DNA from: Pseudomonadota bacterium | GTDB lineage: Bacteria; Pseudomonadota; Alphaproteobacteria; Rhizobiales; Devosiaceae | Direction of reading: 5' to 3' | NCBI GenBank assembly: GCA_023388175.1 | Contig: JAEWGT010000009.1 | Coordinates: 62,001-126,000 of the forward strand | DNA: 64,000 nt | Shown: positions 17,584 to 25,770 of the stretch, in pieces | Layout of the letters: every line of letters starts with the position of its first letter | Position numbering within the stretch: position 1 is the stretch's first letter | Notes under the pieces: model-generated | Seen by the model: the letters and a program-made list of their open reading frames with translations, nothing else | Database searches by the model: none | Told to the model about the DNA's origin: nothing | Program-made: the position numbers and the translations under genes

Positions 17584-18408
17584 ATGACTGAACGCGGAAT
17601 TTCATTGAACCTTGCCACCACCCGCCAGCAATGGGGCTTTGCCGAAGCCGTGGACGGCTGCCTGCGCGCCGGGATCACCGCCATTTCGCCCTGGCGTGAC
17701 CAGATTGCCGCCATCGGGCTCGATGAAGCGGCGCGCATCGTGCGCGAGAACAAGTTGCAGGTGACCGGGGTCTGCCGGGGCGGCATGTTCCCGGCGGCGA
17801 CGGCGGAGGGCCGCAAGGCCAATATCGATGACAATCTGCGCGCCATCGACGAGGCAGCCGCGCTCAATGCCGATTGCCTTGTGCTGGTGGTCGGCGGCTT
17901 GCCCGAAGGCAGCCGGGATATTGGCGCGGCTCGGCAGATGGTCAGCGATGGCATCGCGGCCATGTTGCCCCATGCCAATGCCTCGGGCGTCAAGATCGCC
18001 ATCGAGCCGCTGCACCCCATGTATGCCGCCGACCGGGCCTGTGTGAACACGATCGATCAGGCGCTCGATATCTGCGAGGATCTGGGCGAGACGGTGGGCG
18101 TCGCCATCGATGTCTATCACGTCTGGTGGGACCCCAATCTCGCCCGCGCCATTGCCCGCGCCGGACGGATGAAGCGGATTTTCGCCCATCACATCTGCGA
18201 CTGGCTGGTGCCGACCCGCGACATGCTGCTGGATCGCGGCATGATGGGCGATGGGGTGATCGACCTGCCGGGTATCCGCAAGATGATTGAAGACGCGGGT
18301 TTTTTCGGGCCGCAGGAAGTGGAAATCTTTTCCACCGAGAACTGGTGGAAGCGCGACGGCGACGAGGTGCTGGCGGTCATCAAGGAGCGCGTGGCGACTG
18401 TTTGCTAG
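17584..18408 (+). CDS. Sugar phosphate isomerase/epimerase (xylose-isomerase-like TIM barrel)
   Basis: This 274-aa AP-endonuclease-2-like TIM barrel is predicted to isomerise or epimerise a sugar or keto-sugar with a divalent metal. Candidate metal ligands are Glu in KIAIEPLHPMY, Asp in VAIDVYHVWWDP, His in IFAHHICDW and Glu in QEVEIFSTENWW. ATG 17584 is used. It is the last gene of the operon and is followed by a strong terminator. The substrate is unknown; the dehydrogenase and DUF993 partners suggest a short oxidative sugar-acid pathway. Confidence 0.85.
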   Translation: MTERGISLNLATTRQQWGFAEAVDGCLRAGITAISPWRDQIAAIGLDEAARIVRENKLQVTGVCRGGMFPAATAEGRKANIDDNLRAIDEAAALNADCLVLVVGGLPEGSRDIGAARQMVSDGIAAMLPHANASGVKIAIEPLHPMYAADRACVNTIDQALDICEDLGETVGVAIDVYHVWWDPNLARAIARAGRMKRIFAHHICDWLVPTRDMLLDRGMMGDGVIDLPGIRKMIEDAGFFGPQEVEIFSTENWWKRDGDEVLAVIKERVATVC

Positions 18409-18483
18409 GGGCTGCACGACTTGAGCAGGAGCCGAGGCTTTTGCGATTCCCCAGCTCGGCCCGCCTCGACACCGCAACGACCA

Positions 18484-18517
18484 AAAAAAAGCCCCGGGTC
18501 CTGCCCGGGGCTTTTTC
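18484..18517. terminator. Strong bidirectional terminator
   Basis: GCCCCGGG and CCCGGGGC pair perfectly around a 5-nt loop. Runs of A upstream and T downstream serve both the rightward isomerase operon and the leftward DUF2147 gene. Confidence 0.92.
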
Positions 18518-18529
18518 CAAATAGGCCGT

Positions 18530-18919
18530 TTAGCCCTGCTTGTAGAAGGTGATGGTCTGGCACAGGATTGCCAACTGGCAGCCGGTGATGTCGATGGCAT
18601 CTTCGGCCACGAGCGTCACCTTGGCGCCGGCCGAGCGGCCACCATAGTTGATCGTGCCTTCCCAGCGACCGGGGGCCGTCTGCTCGGCCTGCACCACTTC
18701 GGTATTGACGAAGGCGAGGTTCTCCTCGGTGCGCGAGGCGCCCTGGATATCGTTGAGGACGCCGCACAGCGCGGTGCCGTCACCGCACAGGCTAAAGGTG
18801 AAGGACGTGCCTTCGGCATCGACCCAGGTTCCCTCGGGCGAAGCAACCTGCTCCTGCGCAAGAACCGGGGCAGCAAGAACAGACAGGGCAATAGCGGCCG
18901 CCGCAATGGATTTCAGCAT
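18530..18919 (-). CDS. DUF2147-like secreted protein
   Basis: This 129-aa protein has a clean signal peptide (MLKSIAAAAIALSVLAAPVLAQ). The mature part has the DUF2147 pattern: GTW near the N-terminus, a first cysteine pair (SLCGDGTALCGVL), W-E-G-T in the middle and a C-terminal ITGCQLAILCQTI. The four cysteines could form two disulfides in the periplasm. GGAG lies nine bases before ATG 18919. The function of the family is not established. It is monocistronic. Confidence 0.75.
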   Translation of the reverse strand: MLKSIAAAAIALSVLAAPVLAQEQVASPEGTWVDAEGTSFTFSLCGDGTALCGVLNDIQGASRTEENLAFVNTEVVQAEQTAPGRWEGTINYGGRSAGAKVTLVAEDAIDITGCQLAILCQTITFYKQG

Positions 18920-19131
18920 CTGGATTTCTCCACAAATTTTGCATGGCGCGTTCGGGGGCACGCCATTTCGACAATCAAGGAAATGTGTGCCGGACAAACG
19001 TGGCATTATGCCGAAGGGTTTCAGCGCCGCAGCAATTGTGATCGACCCGAACGCAAGGGCATTGATGCGCAATGTCACAAGTCGTTGCCAGAAAAGCATT
19101 TTCTGAGAATCGTTTGCCGGACCGGCGCGAC

Positions 19132-20325
19132 CTATCTGCGGAAGGTTGCGGCGATTTCGATATGCGTTGACCAGGCAAACTGGTCCACCGCGATCAGGTC
19201 TGCCATGGAAAAGCCCGCTTTCACCAGCGCTGCAGCATCGCGGGCAAAGCTGTGCGGGTCGCAGGCCACCATGACCACATTGCGCAGTTTCGAGACGGCG
19301 ATTTCCCTGACCTGTGCTTCCGCCCCGGCGCGGGGTGGGTCGAGGAGGACGGTTTCAAAATCGAGCTCGAAGCGGGTCAGGGGATCGCGGAACAGGTCGC
19401 GCGCCTTGGTTGTAATCGACTTGAGACCCTTGGTGTGCCGGGCAGCCTTGTCGAGCGCCAGCGTGCCGGCCTTGTCGCTGTCGGCGGCATAGACGGGTGC
19501 GTTTTCGGCCAGCCGCAGCGCGAATGGCCCCACGCCACAGAACAGGTCCGCTACCGATTTTGCCTTGCCGACAGCCGCGATGACATAATCGGCCAATACC
19601 TGCTCCGCTTCGGCGGTGGCCTGAAGAAACGAGCCGATGGGCAGTTCCACCTCGGACCGGCCCATGGTGACGCTGGGTTGCTGGCGCAGCAGCACCATTT
19701 CTCTGTCCACTGCCAGCCGGGCAAGGCGCAACTGGTTGGCCAGCGGCACCAGCTTTTCAACGCGTAATCCCTTGGGCGCCTTGCGGATGCCGACATCGAT
19801 CCCGGCATTGGTCGCGGTGAAGGCGATGTCGCATTCGCCGATCTCGGCCCCAAGGGCGCGGGCTATCTCGGGTGCCCTGCCGAGAGCCGGCACCAGGATG
19901 GGACAGACATCGAGATCGAGCAGGTCATGGCTCCTGATCCGCATGTAGCCGGCGGCATCGCGGCGGGCATGCAGCGTGGCGCGGCGGCGCCCGGCGCCAT
20001 GCGCGATGATGAAGCGGGAGACCTTTGCATCGAGTCCAGCCTGACGCAGCGCGGTTTCGACCAATCCGGTCTTGAACGCCTGATAGCTGCCGGGGTCCAG
20101 ATGTTGCAGCTGGCAACCCCCGCAGCGACCGAAATGCGGGCAGAAGGGCGCCTGCCGGTTCGGAGCTGGGGCGATGAGATTGACCAGCGTGCCGCGCTCG
20201 CCAACCACATCCAGTTCCACCGTTTCGCCGGGCAGGGCAAAGGGCACGAAGACTTTCCGGCCATCGATAAGAGCGATGCCCTCGCCCTTGTGGCCGAGGC
20301 TGTCGATTGTGGTGGTGACGGTCAT
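19132..20325 (-). CDS. 23S rRNA (uracil-5-)-methyltransferase family protein (RumA/TrmA-like)
   Basis: This 397-aa class I SAM-dependent RNA m5U methyltransferase has an N-terminal TRAM-like beta domain (residues 1-55). The [4Fe-4S] motif is CPHFGRCGGCQLQH with a further Cys in DVCPIL. The SAM loop is VADLFCGVGPFALRLA. The catalytic cysteine is in VMVACDPHSFARD and LLDPPRAG is present. ATG 20325 is preferred to the longer frame because homologues start near the TRAM domain. Whether the target is U1939 or U747 of 23S rRNA, or tRNA, is not evident. Confidence 0.88.
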   Translation of the reverse strand: MTVTTTIDSLGHKGEGIALIDGRKVFVPFALPGETVELDVVGERGTLVNLIAPAPNRQAPFCPHFGRCGGCQLQHLDPGSYQAFKTGLVETALRQAGLDAKVSRFIIAHGAGRRRATLHARRDAAGYMRIRSHDLLDLDVCPILVPALGRAPEIARALGAEIGECDIAFTATNAGIDVGIRKAPKGLRVEKLVPLANQLRLARLAVDREMVLLRQQPSVTMGRSEVELPIGSFLQATAEAEQVLADYVIAAVGKAKSVADLFCGVGPFALRLAENAPVYAADSDKAGTLALDKAARHTKGLKSITTKARDLFRDPLTRFELDFETVLLDPPRAGAEAQVREIAVSKLRNVVMVACDPHSFARDAAALVKAGFSMADLIAVDQFAWSTHIEIAATFRR

Positions 20326-20477
20326 GGGCGCTTTATGTCGGGGCTTGCTGGGATTTGGCGTAAAGGGTTTGGCTTTGTGAGGCAATGGCAGGGGCGCTTC
20401 AGACCTTGTCGTAACCACCGATGCCTGCTGGTTGCTTTTGGCGTCTAACGCGCGGGGCCATCGGTTCCATCTCAACC

Positions 20478-20675
20478 TCACCTCAAGGGGGAGGGCGGGG
20501 GTGGGAGTTCTGAAGGCTCAGCGTCCTCCGATGACCGTTGGGATTGTGGAGGGGGCAGAACCCCCACCCTCATTCCAGCCATTCGGCAAAGCCTCATGGC
20601 CTTGTTCACTCAAATCGCTCCACTGGAGCGATTTTCCCTGCGGGTCGCTCTCAAGCCCCTCAAGGGGGAGGGAGG
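20478..20675. repeat. Cluster of extragenic palindromes in the 469-base gap 20326-20794
   Basis: The gap has no convincing gene. It contains CCTCAAGGGGGAGGG twice (about 20478 and 20658), a GCAGAACCCCCACCCTC block like the arm at 17.5 kb, and AATCGCTCC-ACT-GGAGCGATT (20613-20633), whose core recurs at 16114. These appear to be parts of the same two extragenic repeat families, scrambled. The last part of the gap holds the nifU terminator. Confidence 0.75.
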
Positions 20676-20723
20676 CGATAGGGCCGACAATTCATGTGCG
20701 GTCCGCGCCCGAAGAAAGACCGA

Positions 20724-20747
20724 GGCCCGATGATTGCTCATCGGGCC
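20724..20747 (-). terminator. Terminator of the NifU-like gene
   Basis: GGCCCGATGA-TTGC-TCATCGGGCC is a perfect 10-bp stem with a 4-nt loop. It is followed on the minus strand by CTCGGTCTTTCTTC, which is moderately T-rich. Confidence 0.8.
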
Positions 20748-20794
20748 CCTGGCTTGCTGCGTAACTGGTATTGGCTGCCCGCCATTGGCCGGGC

Positions 20795-21361
20795 TCAAAC
20801 CTGCTGGACGGCCTCGACGCCGGGGACGAAATGGCGGAGCAGGTTCTCGATGCCGCTCTTGAGCGTGGCGGTGGACGAGGGGCAGCCCGAGCAGGCGCCC
20901 TGCATATGGAGGAACACGGTGCCCTCCTTGAACCCCTTGAAGATGATATCGCCGCCATCCATGGCGACGGCCGGACGCACGCGAGTGGCCAGAAGCTCCT
21001 TGATGACTTCCACCATCTCCTTGTCATCTTCTTCGTAGAATTCCTCGACCTCGTCGAAATTGGTCACGTCAGGCGCGCCATCGACGATCACCGGCTTGCC
21101 GGAAAGGAAGTGATCCATGATCACACCGAGAATGGCCGGCTTGATATGGGCCCAATTGGTGTCGTCCTTGGTCACCGAAATGAAATCAGAACCGAGAAAC
21201 ACCCCGGTCACCCCGGAAATGGCAAACAGCCCGGTGGCCAGCGGGGAAATGCTGGCAGCGTCCATGGAGCGGAAATCGCGCGGCTCGCCTTCGAGAACGT
21301 CGCGGCCCGGCAGGAATTTCAGCGTGGCCGGATTGGGCGTGGCTTCGGTCTGGATGAACAT
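20795..21361 (-). CDS. NifU/Nfu-type Fe-S cluster carrier protein
   Basis: The 188-aa protein carries an N-terminal Nfu domain (MFIQTEATPNPATLKFLPG) and a C-terminal NifU domain. The cluster-binding CxxC is in GACSGCPSS near residue 155. It probably delivers [4Fe-4S] clusters to target enzymes. In relatives it commonly neighbours tsaB; here it follows rpoN on the same strand after about 97 bases. An Irr-type palindrome 25 bases before its ATG points to iron control. Confidence 0.9.
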   Translation of the reverse strand: MFIQTEATPNPATLKFLPGRDVLEGEPRDFRSMDAASISPLATGLFAISGVTGVFLGSDFISVTKDDTNWAHIKPAILGVIMDHFLSGKPVIVDGAPDVTNFDEVEEFYEEDDKEMVEVIKELLATRVRPAVAMDGGDIIFKGFKEGTVFLHMQGACSGCPSSTATLKSGIENLLRHFVPGVEAVQQV

Positions 21362-21385
21362 GGGCTGTCGCTAACGTGTTTACGA

Positions 21386-21400
21386 TTAGAATGCTTCTAA
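21386..21400. promoter_or_regulatory. Candidate Irr box (iron control element) before the NifU-like gene
   Basis: TTAGAA-TGC-TTCTAA is a perfect palindrome with a 3-base centre. It matches the rhizobial Irr/ICE pattern TTAGAA-N3-TTCTAA as I know it. It lies 25-39 bases upstream of the NifU-like ATG. Confidence 0.65.
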
Positions 21401-21458
21401 AATAAACTTTGTGGGCGACAATGCAAGGGCAAAGATCGTGTTTCGGCGATGAAGCAGG

Positions 21459-22964
21459 TCACGCGCTGCGCATCAATTCCTTCTTCTGACGCCGCCGGAT
21501 GACCGAGGAGGGAATGTTCATGCCCTCACGATATTTGGCGACGGTGCGGCGGGCCACGTCGATTCCCTGCTCCTTGCGCAGCATCTCGGCAATGGTGTCG
21601 TCCGACAGGATGTCATTGGCCGGTTCGGCATCGATCAACTGGCGGATACGGTGGCGCACGGCCTCGGCCGAATGATCACCGCCGCCATCCGAAGAGGCGA
21701 TGGCTGTGGTGAAGAAATATTTCATTTCAAACAGGCCGCGCGGCGTCGCCATATATTTGTTCGAGGTGACCCGGCTGACCGTGGATTCGTGCATGTCGAT
21801 GGTTTCGGCCACCATCTTGAGGGTCATGGGACGCAGATGCGACACGCCATGGGTGAGAAAGCCGTCCTGCTGGCGCACGATTTCTGCGGCGACCCGGGTG
21901 ATGGTCTGAGCGCGCTGGTCCAGACTCTTGGTGAGCCAACTGGCATTGGCGAGGCAATCGGAGAGAAAGGCCTTTTCGGCGCTGTCGCGGGCCTTTTTGG
22001 TGACAGAGGCATAATAGACGCGATTGACCAGCACCTTGGGCAGCGTGTCTGAATTGAGCTCCACATGCCAGCCGCCGCCTGGACCGGGCCGGACGAAGAC
22101 ATCGGGCACCACGGCCTCGATGGGCGCCGAATCGAAGGCCAATCCCGGCTTGGGGTCGAGCAGGCGCAATTCGGCCAGCATGTCGGCGAGGTCCTCGCGG
22201 TCGCATCCCACTGACTTGAGCAAGGCCGCCATATTGTGCTCGGCCAACAGATCGAGATTGTCGAGCAGCCTCATCATGATCGGATCGAGCCGGTCGCGCT
22301 CACGCAACTGGATGGCAAGACATTCGGCGACATTGCGCGCGAAAATCCCCAAAGGGTCACAGGTCTGCAGCACGGCCAGCACCGCCTCGACATCCTCGAT
22401 CTCCGCACCGAGCAATTCGGCGACCGAGGCGAGTTCGATGGTGAGGTATCCGGCCTCGTTAAGCCCGTCGACCAGATGACGGGCGATCAACCGGTCGGCC
22501 GCTGTGCGCAACAGCAGATCCGATTGCGCTTCCAGGTGGTCGGAGAGACGGGGCCGGCTGGCGACATATTGATCGAGATCGGGCGCATCCCCGCCCTCGA
22601 AAGACCCATTGCGATCCGGGCCGCTGGTCTGGCCGATATCCTGCGGCACCGCGTCGGGAAACACATTCTCGACCGACGTGTCATAGCCTTCGGCGATCTC
22701 GCCGGCATCCTTGACCCGCTCGCCCGAGGACACCGTGTCCTCATAGGCGCTCATTTCGGTCTGGCGGTCGCTGGGTTCGGCGGGTTCATTGTCTTCGCCG
22801 CCGCCTTCCTCGCGTTCCAGCAGCGGGTTGCGCAGCAGTTCGGCATCAACGAAATCATTGAGTTCGAGATGGCTCAACGCCAGCAGCCGGATCGACTGCA
22901 TCAATTGCGGCGTCAGCGTAAGGCTTTGGGACTGGCGAAATTCCAGTCGTGGCGAAAGCGCCAT
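21459..22964 (-). CDS. rpoN: RNA polymerase sigma-54 factor
   Basis: This 501-aa protein has all three regions: the Gln/Leu-rich activator-interaction region (LEFRQSQSLTLTPQLMQSIR), an acidic linker (residues about 50-130), the core-binding region, and the helix-turn-helix. The RpoN box ARRTVAKYRE lies near the C-terminus. ATG 22964 is preferred to a TTG seven codons upstream. It follows lptB after 109 bases, the usual Hyphomicrobiales order. The hpf and ptsN genes that often follow are absent and a NifU-like gene takes their place. Confidence 0.95.
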   Translation of the reverse strand: MALSPRLEFRQSQSLTLTPQLMQSIRLLALSHLELNDFVDAELLRNPLLEREEGGGEDNEPAEPSDRQTEMSAYEDTVSSGERVKDAGEIAEGYDTSVENVFPDAVPQDIGQTSGPDRNGSFEGGDAPDLDQYVASRPRLSDHLEAQSDLLLRTAADRLIARHLVDGLNEAGYLTIELASVAELLGAEIEDVEAVLAVLQTCDPLGIFARNVAECLAIQLRERDRLDPIMMRLLDNLDLLAEHNMAALLKSVGCDREDLADMLAELRLLDPKPGLAFDSAPIEAVVPDVFVRPGPGGGWHVELNSDTLPKVLVNRVYYASVTKKARDSAEKAFLSDCLANASWLTKSLDQRAQTITRVAAEIVRQQDGFLTHGVSHLRPMTLKMVAETIDMHESTVSRVTSNKYMATPRGLFEMKYFFTTAIASSDGGGDHSAEAVRHRIRQLIDAEPANDILSDDTIAEMLRKEQGIDVARRTVAKYREGMNIPSSVIRRRQKKELMRSA

Positions 22965-23073
22965 TATTCTCGGTCTCTGCTGCAAATTTCAGCCGTTTCC
23001 GGCTGCTTCCCGCGCATACCATGACTCAGTTTCACTGACGCGGCAAGTTTCGTGCCAAGTGCTTTGGTTCGCT

Positions 23074-23832
23074 CTAGATCGAAAAACTCTCGCCCAGATA
23101 GACACGGCGGGCCTCGGGGTCGGCGGAGATGGTTTCGGGCTTGCCCTGGATCATCACCTTGCCGCCATGGATGAGATAGGCCCGGTCAACCAGCCCCAGC
23201 GTTTCGCGCACCGCGTGGTCGGTGATCAGCACGCCGATGCCGCGCTGGGTCAGTTGCCGCACCAGTCCCTTGACCTCGGCCACCGCGATGGGATCGACGC
23301 CGGCAAAGGGTTCGTCCAGCAGCATGAAGGCGGGGTCGGCGGCCAGGGCCCGGGCAATTTCGACGCGCCGGCGCTCGCCGCCGGACAGAGCCAGAGCATT
23401 GGACTTTGCCAGATGCGATATGGAAAATTCTTCCAGCAGCGACTTGAGGCGCGCCTTGCGCTCGGCCCGGCCGCTTACTGCATTTTCGAGGATCGCCATG
23501 ATATTGCCGGTGACCGTCAGACCGCGGAAAATGGACGGTTCCTGCGGCAGATAGCCGATGCCCAATTGTCCGCGCTGGAACAGCGGCAGGTGGGTGATGG
23601 CCTGCCCGTCCAGCAGGATCTTGCCGGCATCGGGTTTGACCAGGCCCATGATCATGGTGAAAACCGTGGTCTTGCCGGCGCCATTGGGTCCGAGCAGGCC
23701 AACGGCCTCGCCCCGCCGCACGGCCAGCGACACGTCCCGCACCACGGCGCGCTTGCCAAAGCTCTTGGCAAGGCCATGGGCGACCAGCCAGCCGCTCTGA
23801 TCGATGCGGGAACGCGTGGGCTCGGCACTCAT
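23074..23832 (-). CDS. lptB: LPS export ABC transporter ATP-binding protein
   Basis: LptB powers LPS extraction from the inner membrane by LptFG. The 252-aa protein has Walker A GLLGPNGAGKTTVF, signature LSGGERRRVEIARAL, Walker B FMLLDEPFAGVD and the switch His in VLITDHAVRETL. Its ATG overlaps the lptA stop (ATGA), so the two are translationally coupled. It lies in the leftward run rnd-lptC-lptA-lptB-rpoN. Confidence 0.95.
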   Translation of the reverse strand: MSAEPTRSRIDQSGWLVAHGLAKSFGKRAVVRDVSLAVRRGEAVGLLGPNGAGKTTVFTMIMGLVKPDAGKILLDGQAITHLPLFQRGQLGIGYLPQEPSIFRGLTVTGNIMAILENAVSGRAERKARLKSLLEEFSISHLAKSNALALSGGERRRVEIARALAADPAFMLLDEPFAGVDPIAVAEVKGLVRQLTQRGIGVLITDHAVRETLGLVDRAYLIHGGKVMIQGKPETISADPEARRVYLGESFSI

Positions 23833-24290
23833 TGGGAGGTGAAAATCCCGGTCACCCTGCCACCGCCGGTCGAGGTGAAGGTGGAGACATTGGTTTCAAG
23901 GTTCACCACCAGCTCGCTGGCATCCACCGTGCCGCTGGCATTGGTGACCTTCACATTGCCCGTGAGGCGCAGCAATTGATCGGCAGGGGTGAAGACGGCG
24001 CGTTCTCCGGTGGCGTCCTGATCGGCGGTCTTGAGCCGGACATGGCCGCCCTTGGCCTCGAAAGTGCGGATATCGCTGGTCCCGCCCGCGCCATAGGTGG
24101 CGACGACTTCCGGCGCCCAGACGGTGACGCTGGGATGGATGACCACGACATTGCCGGTAAAGACGGCCTCGCGCGCCGCCTCATTCATGACGAACAGGTC
24201 CGAGGTGATTTCCACCCGGCTCTGCGCCAACGCCGGTGAGGCGAGCATGAAGGCGGCCACAAGCGCCAGGAAATGTCGGGTATGGCCCAT
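23829..24290 (-). CDS. lptA: LPS transport periplasmic protein LptA
   Basis: This 153-aa periplasmic bridge protein has a signal peptide (MGHTRHFLALVAAFMLASPA) and an OstA-like beta domain: ITSDLFVMNEAAREAVFTG, then a GNVKVTNASGTVDASELVV repeat. Start 24290 leaves one base after the lptC stop; the longer frame overlapping lptC is rejected. Confidence 0.9.
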   Translation of the reverse strand: MGHTRHFLALVAAFMLASPALAQSRVEITSDLFVMNEAAREAVFTGNVVVIHPSVTVWAPEVVATYGAGGTSDIRTFEAKGGHVRLKTADQDATGERAVFTPADQLLRLTGNVKVTNASGTVDASELVVNLETNVSTFTSTGGGRVTGIFTSQ

Positions 24291-24291
24291 G

Positions 24292-24936
24292 TTACTCTCC
24301 AGAACCGGAGCCTGAATCGTCTCCCGGCGTTGCCGGAAGGGTGACCACGGCACGCGAAAATGTCCAGACCATGGCGCCGGCATCATAGGTAAGCCCCTCG
24401 GCGCGAACGCCGGAGCCGTCCGCATAATCGATGACGACACCGCCGGTCGTGGTCAAGATCTGCGCCTCCCAGTCGAACACCGAATTGGTCAGCGTGCCCA
24501 CCGTACCGGTCGTGTCGGCGATATCGGCAGGGCCCGGCACGATGGTCAATTGCGCGTGAGTGTCCAGCTGCGCTTGGGCAGCATCCACCTGCATCTGCAC
24601 GCCGTCGATCCGGTCGACCACCAGCTGCGCGTCGCTCAGATCGACCAGCTCGGTGCTTTCTCTCGCGGCGCGTGCCGACCCGGCCCAGACCCGATAGGCC
24701 GAACCATCTTCCAGCATGCCAGCATATTCGGGGGCTTCCACCACGATCGCTTCGGGCGTCACCTCAATGCGTCCCACGCCGAACCGGCCGGTGAAGCTGG
24801 CGAGATAAATCTGCACCAAAAGACCCGCAAGCACCACTGCGCCCAGCAAGGGGATGCCGATGCGCAGAATGGCGACCAGGCGGTTGCGCCGCCCCAGCCG
24901 TCTGTGCATCCGCAGATCTGCCGCAGCCCCTGCCAT
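24292..24936 (-). CDS. lptC: LPS export protein LptC
   Basis: This 214-aa protein is anchored in the inner membrane by one helix (residues about 22-45). A periplasmic jelly-roll region with weakly conserved YA and DxxG motifs follows, and it receives LPS from LptBFG. Sequence similarity in this family is low, so the call leans on topology and on its place between rnd and lptA. The acidic, Gly/Ser-rich C-terminus (GDDSGSGSGE) is unusual. Confidence 0.85.
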   Translation of the reverse strand: MAGAAADLRMHRRLGRRNRLVAILRIGIPLLGAVVLAGLLVQIYLASFTGRFGVGRIEVTPEAIVVEAPEYAGMLEDGSAYRVWAGSARAARESTELVDLSDAQLVVDRIDGVQMQVDAAQAQLDTHAQLTIVPGPADIADTTGTVGTLTNSVFDWEAQILTTTGGVVIDYADGSGVRAEGLTYDAGAMVWTFSRAVVTLPATPGDDSGSGSGE

Positions 24937-24944
24937 GGCCGGGA

Positions 24945-25559
24945 TCAGCTATGGGCGAAGATGTCGGTTTCTTCCCAGCCCAAAAGGTCGAGGGCGCAGC
25001 GCGTCTTGAGGAAGTCGAAACAGGACTGGGCCAGCTCGGTGCGGCCCTCGCGCGCCAGCATGCGGTCGAGATGGCGCTTGAGATCGTGCAGATACAGCAC
25101 GTCCGAGGCGGCATATTCGAGCTGGGCGTCGCTGAGCTTTTCGCCGCCCCAGTCCGAGCTCTGCTGCTGCTTGGAAAGATCGACATTGAGCAATTCGCGC
25201 ACCAGCTCCTTGAGCCCGTGGCGGTCGGTATAGGTGCGCACCAGCTTGCTGGCGATCTTGGTGCAATAGACCGGGCCGGTGACGACGCCGAACCGGTTCT
25301 GCAGCACCGCGACATCGAAGCGCGCATAGTGGAAAATCTTGGTGACGCCGGGATCGGAGAGCAGTTTCACGAGGTTTGGCGCTTCGGTAGCGTCCTGCGG
25401 GATCTGCACCACATCGGCGCTGCCGTCGCCGGGCGAAAGCTGCACCACGCAAAGCCGGTCACGATGGGGATGAAGGCCCATGGTCTCGGTATCGATGGCG
25501 ACTTCGCGGCCATAATTGGAAAGATTGGGCAGATCGCCCTTATGCACTCGAATGGCCAT
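24945..25559 (-). CDS. rnd: Ribonuclease D-type 3'-5' exonuclease
   Basis: This is a short (204-aa) DEDD exonuclease, without the HRDC domains of E. coli RNase D. This form is typical of alphaproteobacteria. Catalytic acids are in AIDTETMGL, FHYARFDVAVL and YAASDVLYLHDL. It is predicted to trim tRNA or other RNA 3' ends. ATG 25559 is preferred; the longer frame reads into the metK divergent region. It heads the lpt-rpoN run. Confidence 0.85.
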   Translation of the reverse strand: MAIRVHKGDLPNLSNYGREVAIDTETMGLHPHRDRLCVVQLSPGDGSADVVQIPQDATEAPNLVKLLSDPGVTKIFHYARFDVAVLQNRFGVVTGPVYCTKIASKLVRTYTDRHGLKELVRELLNVDLSKQQQSSDWGGEKLSDAQLEYAASDVLYLHDLKRHLDRMLAREGRTELAQSCFDFLKTRCALDLLGWEETDIFAHS

Positions 25560-25682
25560 GAGAAAAGTCCAGCGTTTCTGTTGATCCTTCCTTGGCACAG
25601 AGCGGTGGCCAAGAAAAGGCATGGACATACCGCCCTGAATATAAAGCTTTCTTTATGTCGCGCTTGCCTTCCCCGGGCGAAA

Positions 25683-25744
25683 CTGCGAGAAGCAGAGCCG
25701 AAAGTATGAGGAATGTGTCCTCATACGCGCACTCCCGCGTGCGC
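25683..25744 (+). promoter_or_regulatory. Structured 5' leader of metK (three hairpins)
   Basis: Three hairpins follow each other closely: CTGC-GAGAA-GCAG (25683-25695), GTATGAGGA-ATGTG-TCCTCATAC (25704-25726, nine perfect pairs) and GCGCAC-TCCCGC-GTGCGC (25727-25744, six perfect pairs). The last ends 26 bases before the metK start. I could not match it to SAM-I, SAM-II or SAM/SAH riboswitch sequences from memory. It may be an attenuator or an undescribed element. Confidence 0.5.
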
Positions 25745-25770
25745 CCTCGCCACTTGCAAAGAGGTTTAAC

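Noticed and set aside
25629..25770. SAM-II or SAM/SAH riboswitch before metK
   Set aside because: I could not find the conserved core sequences of either class; the region is kept only as a structured leader of unknown type.
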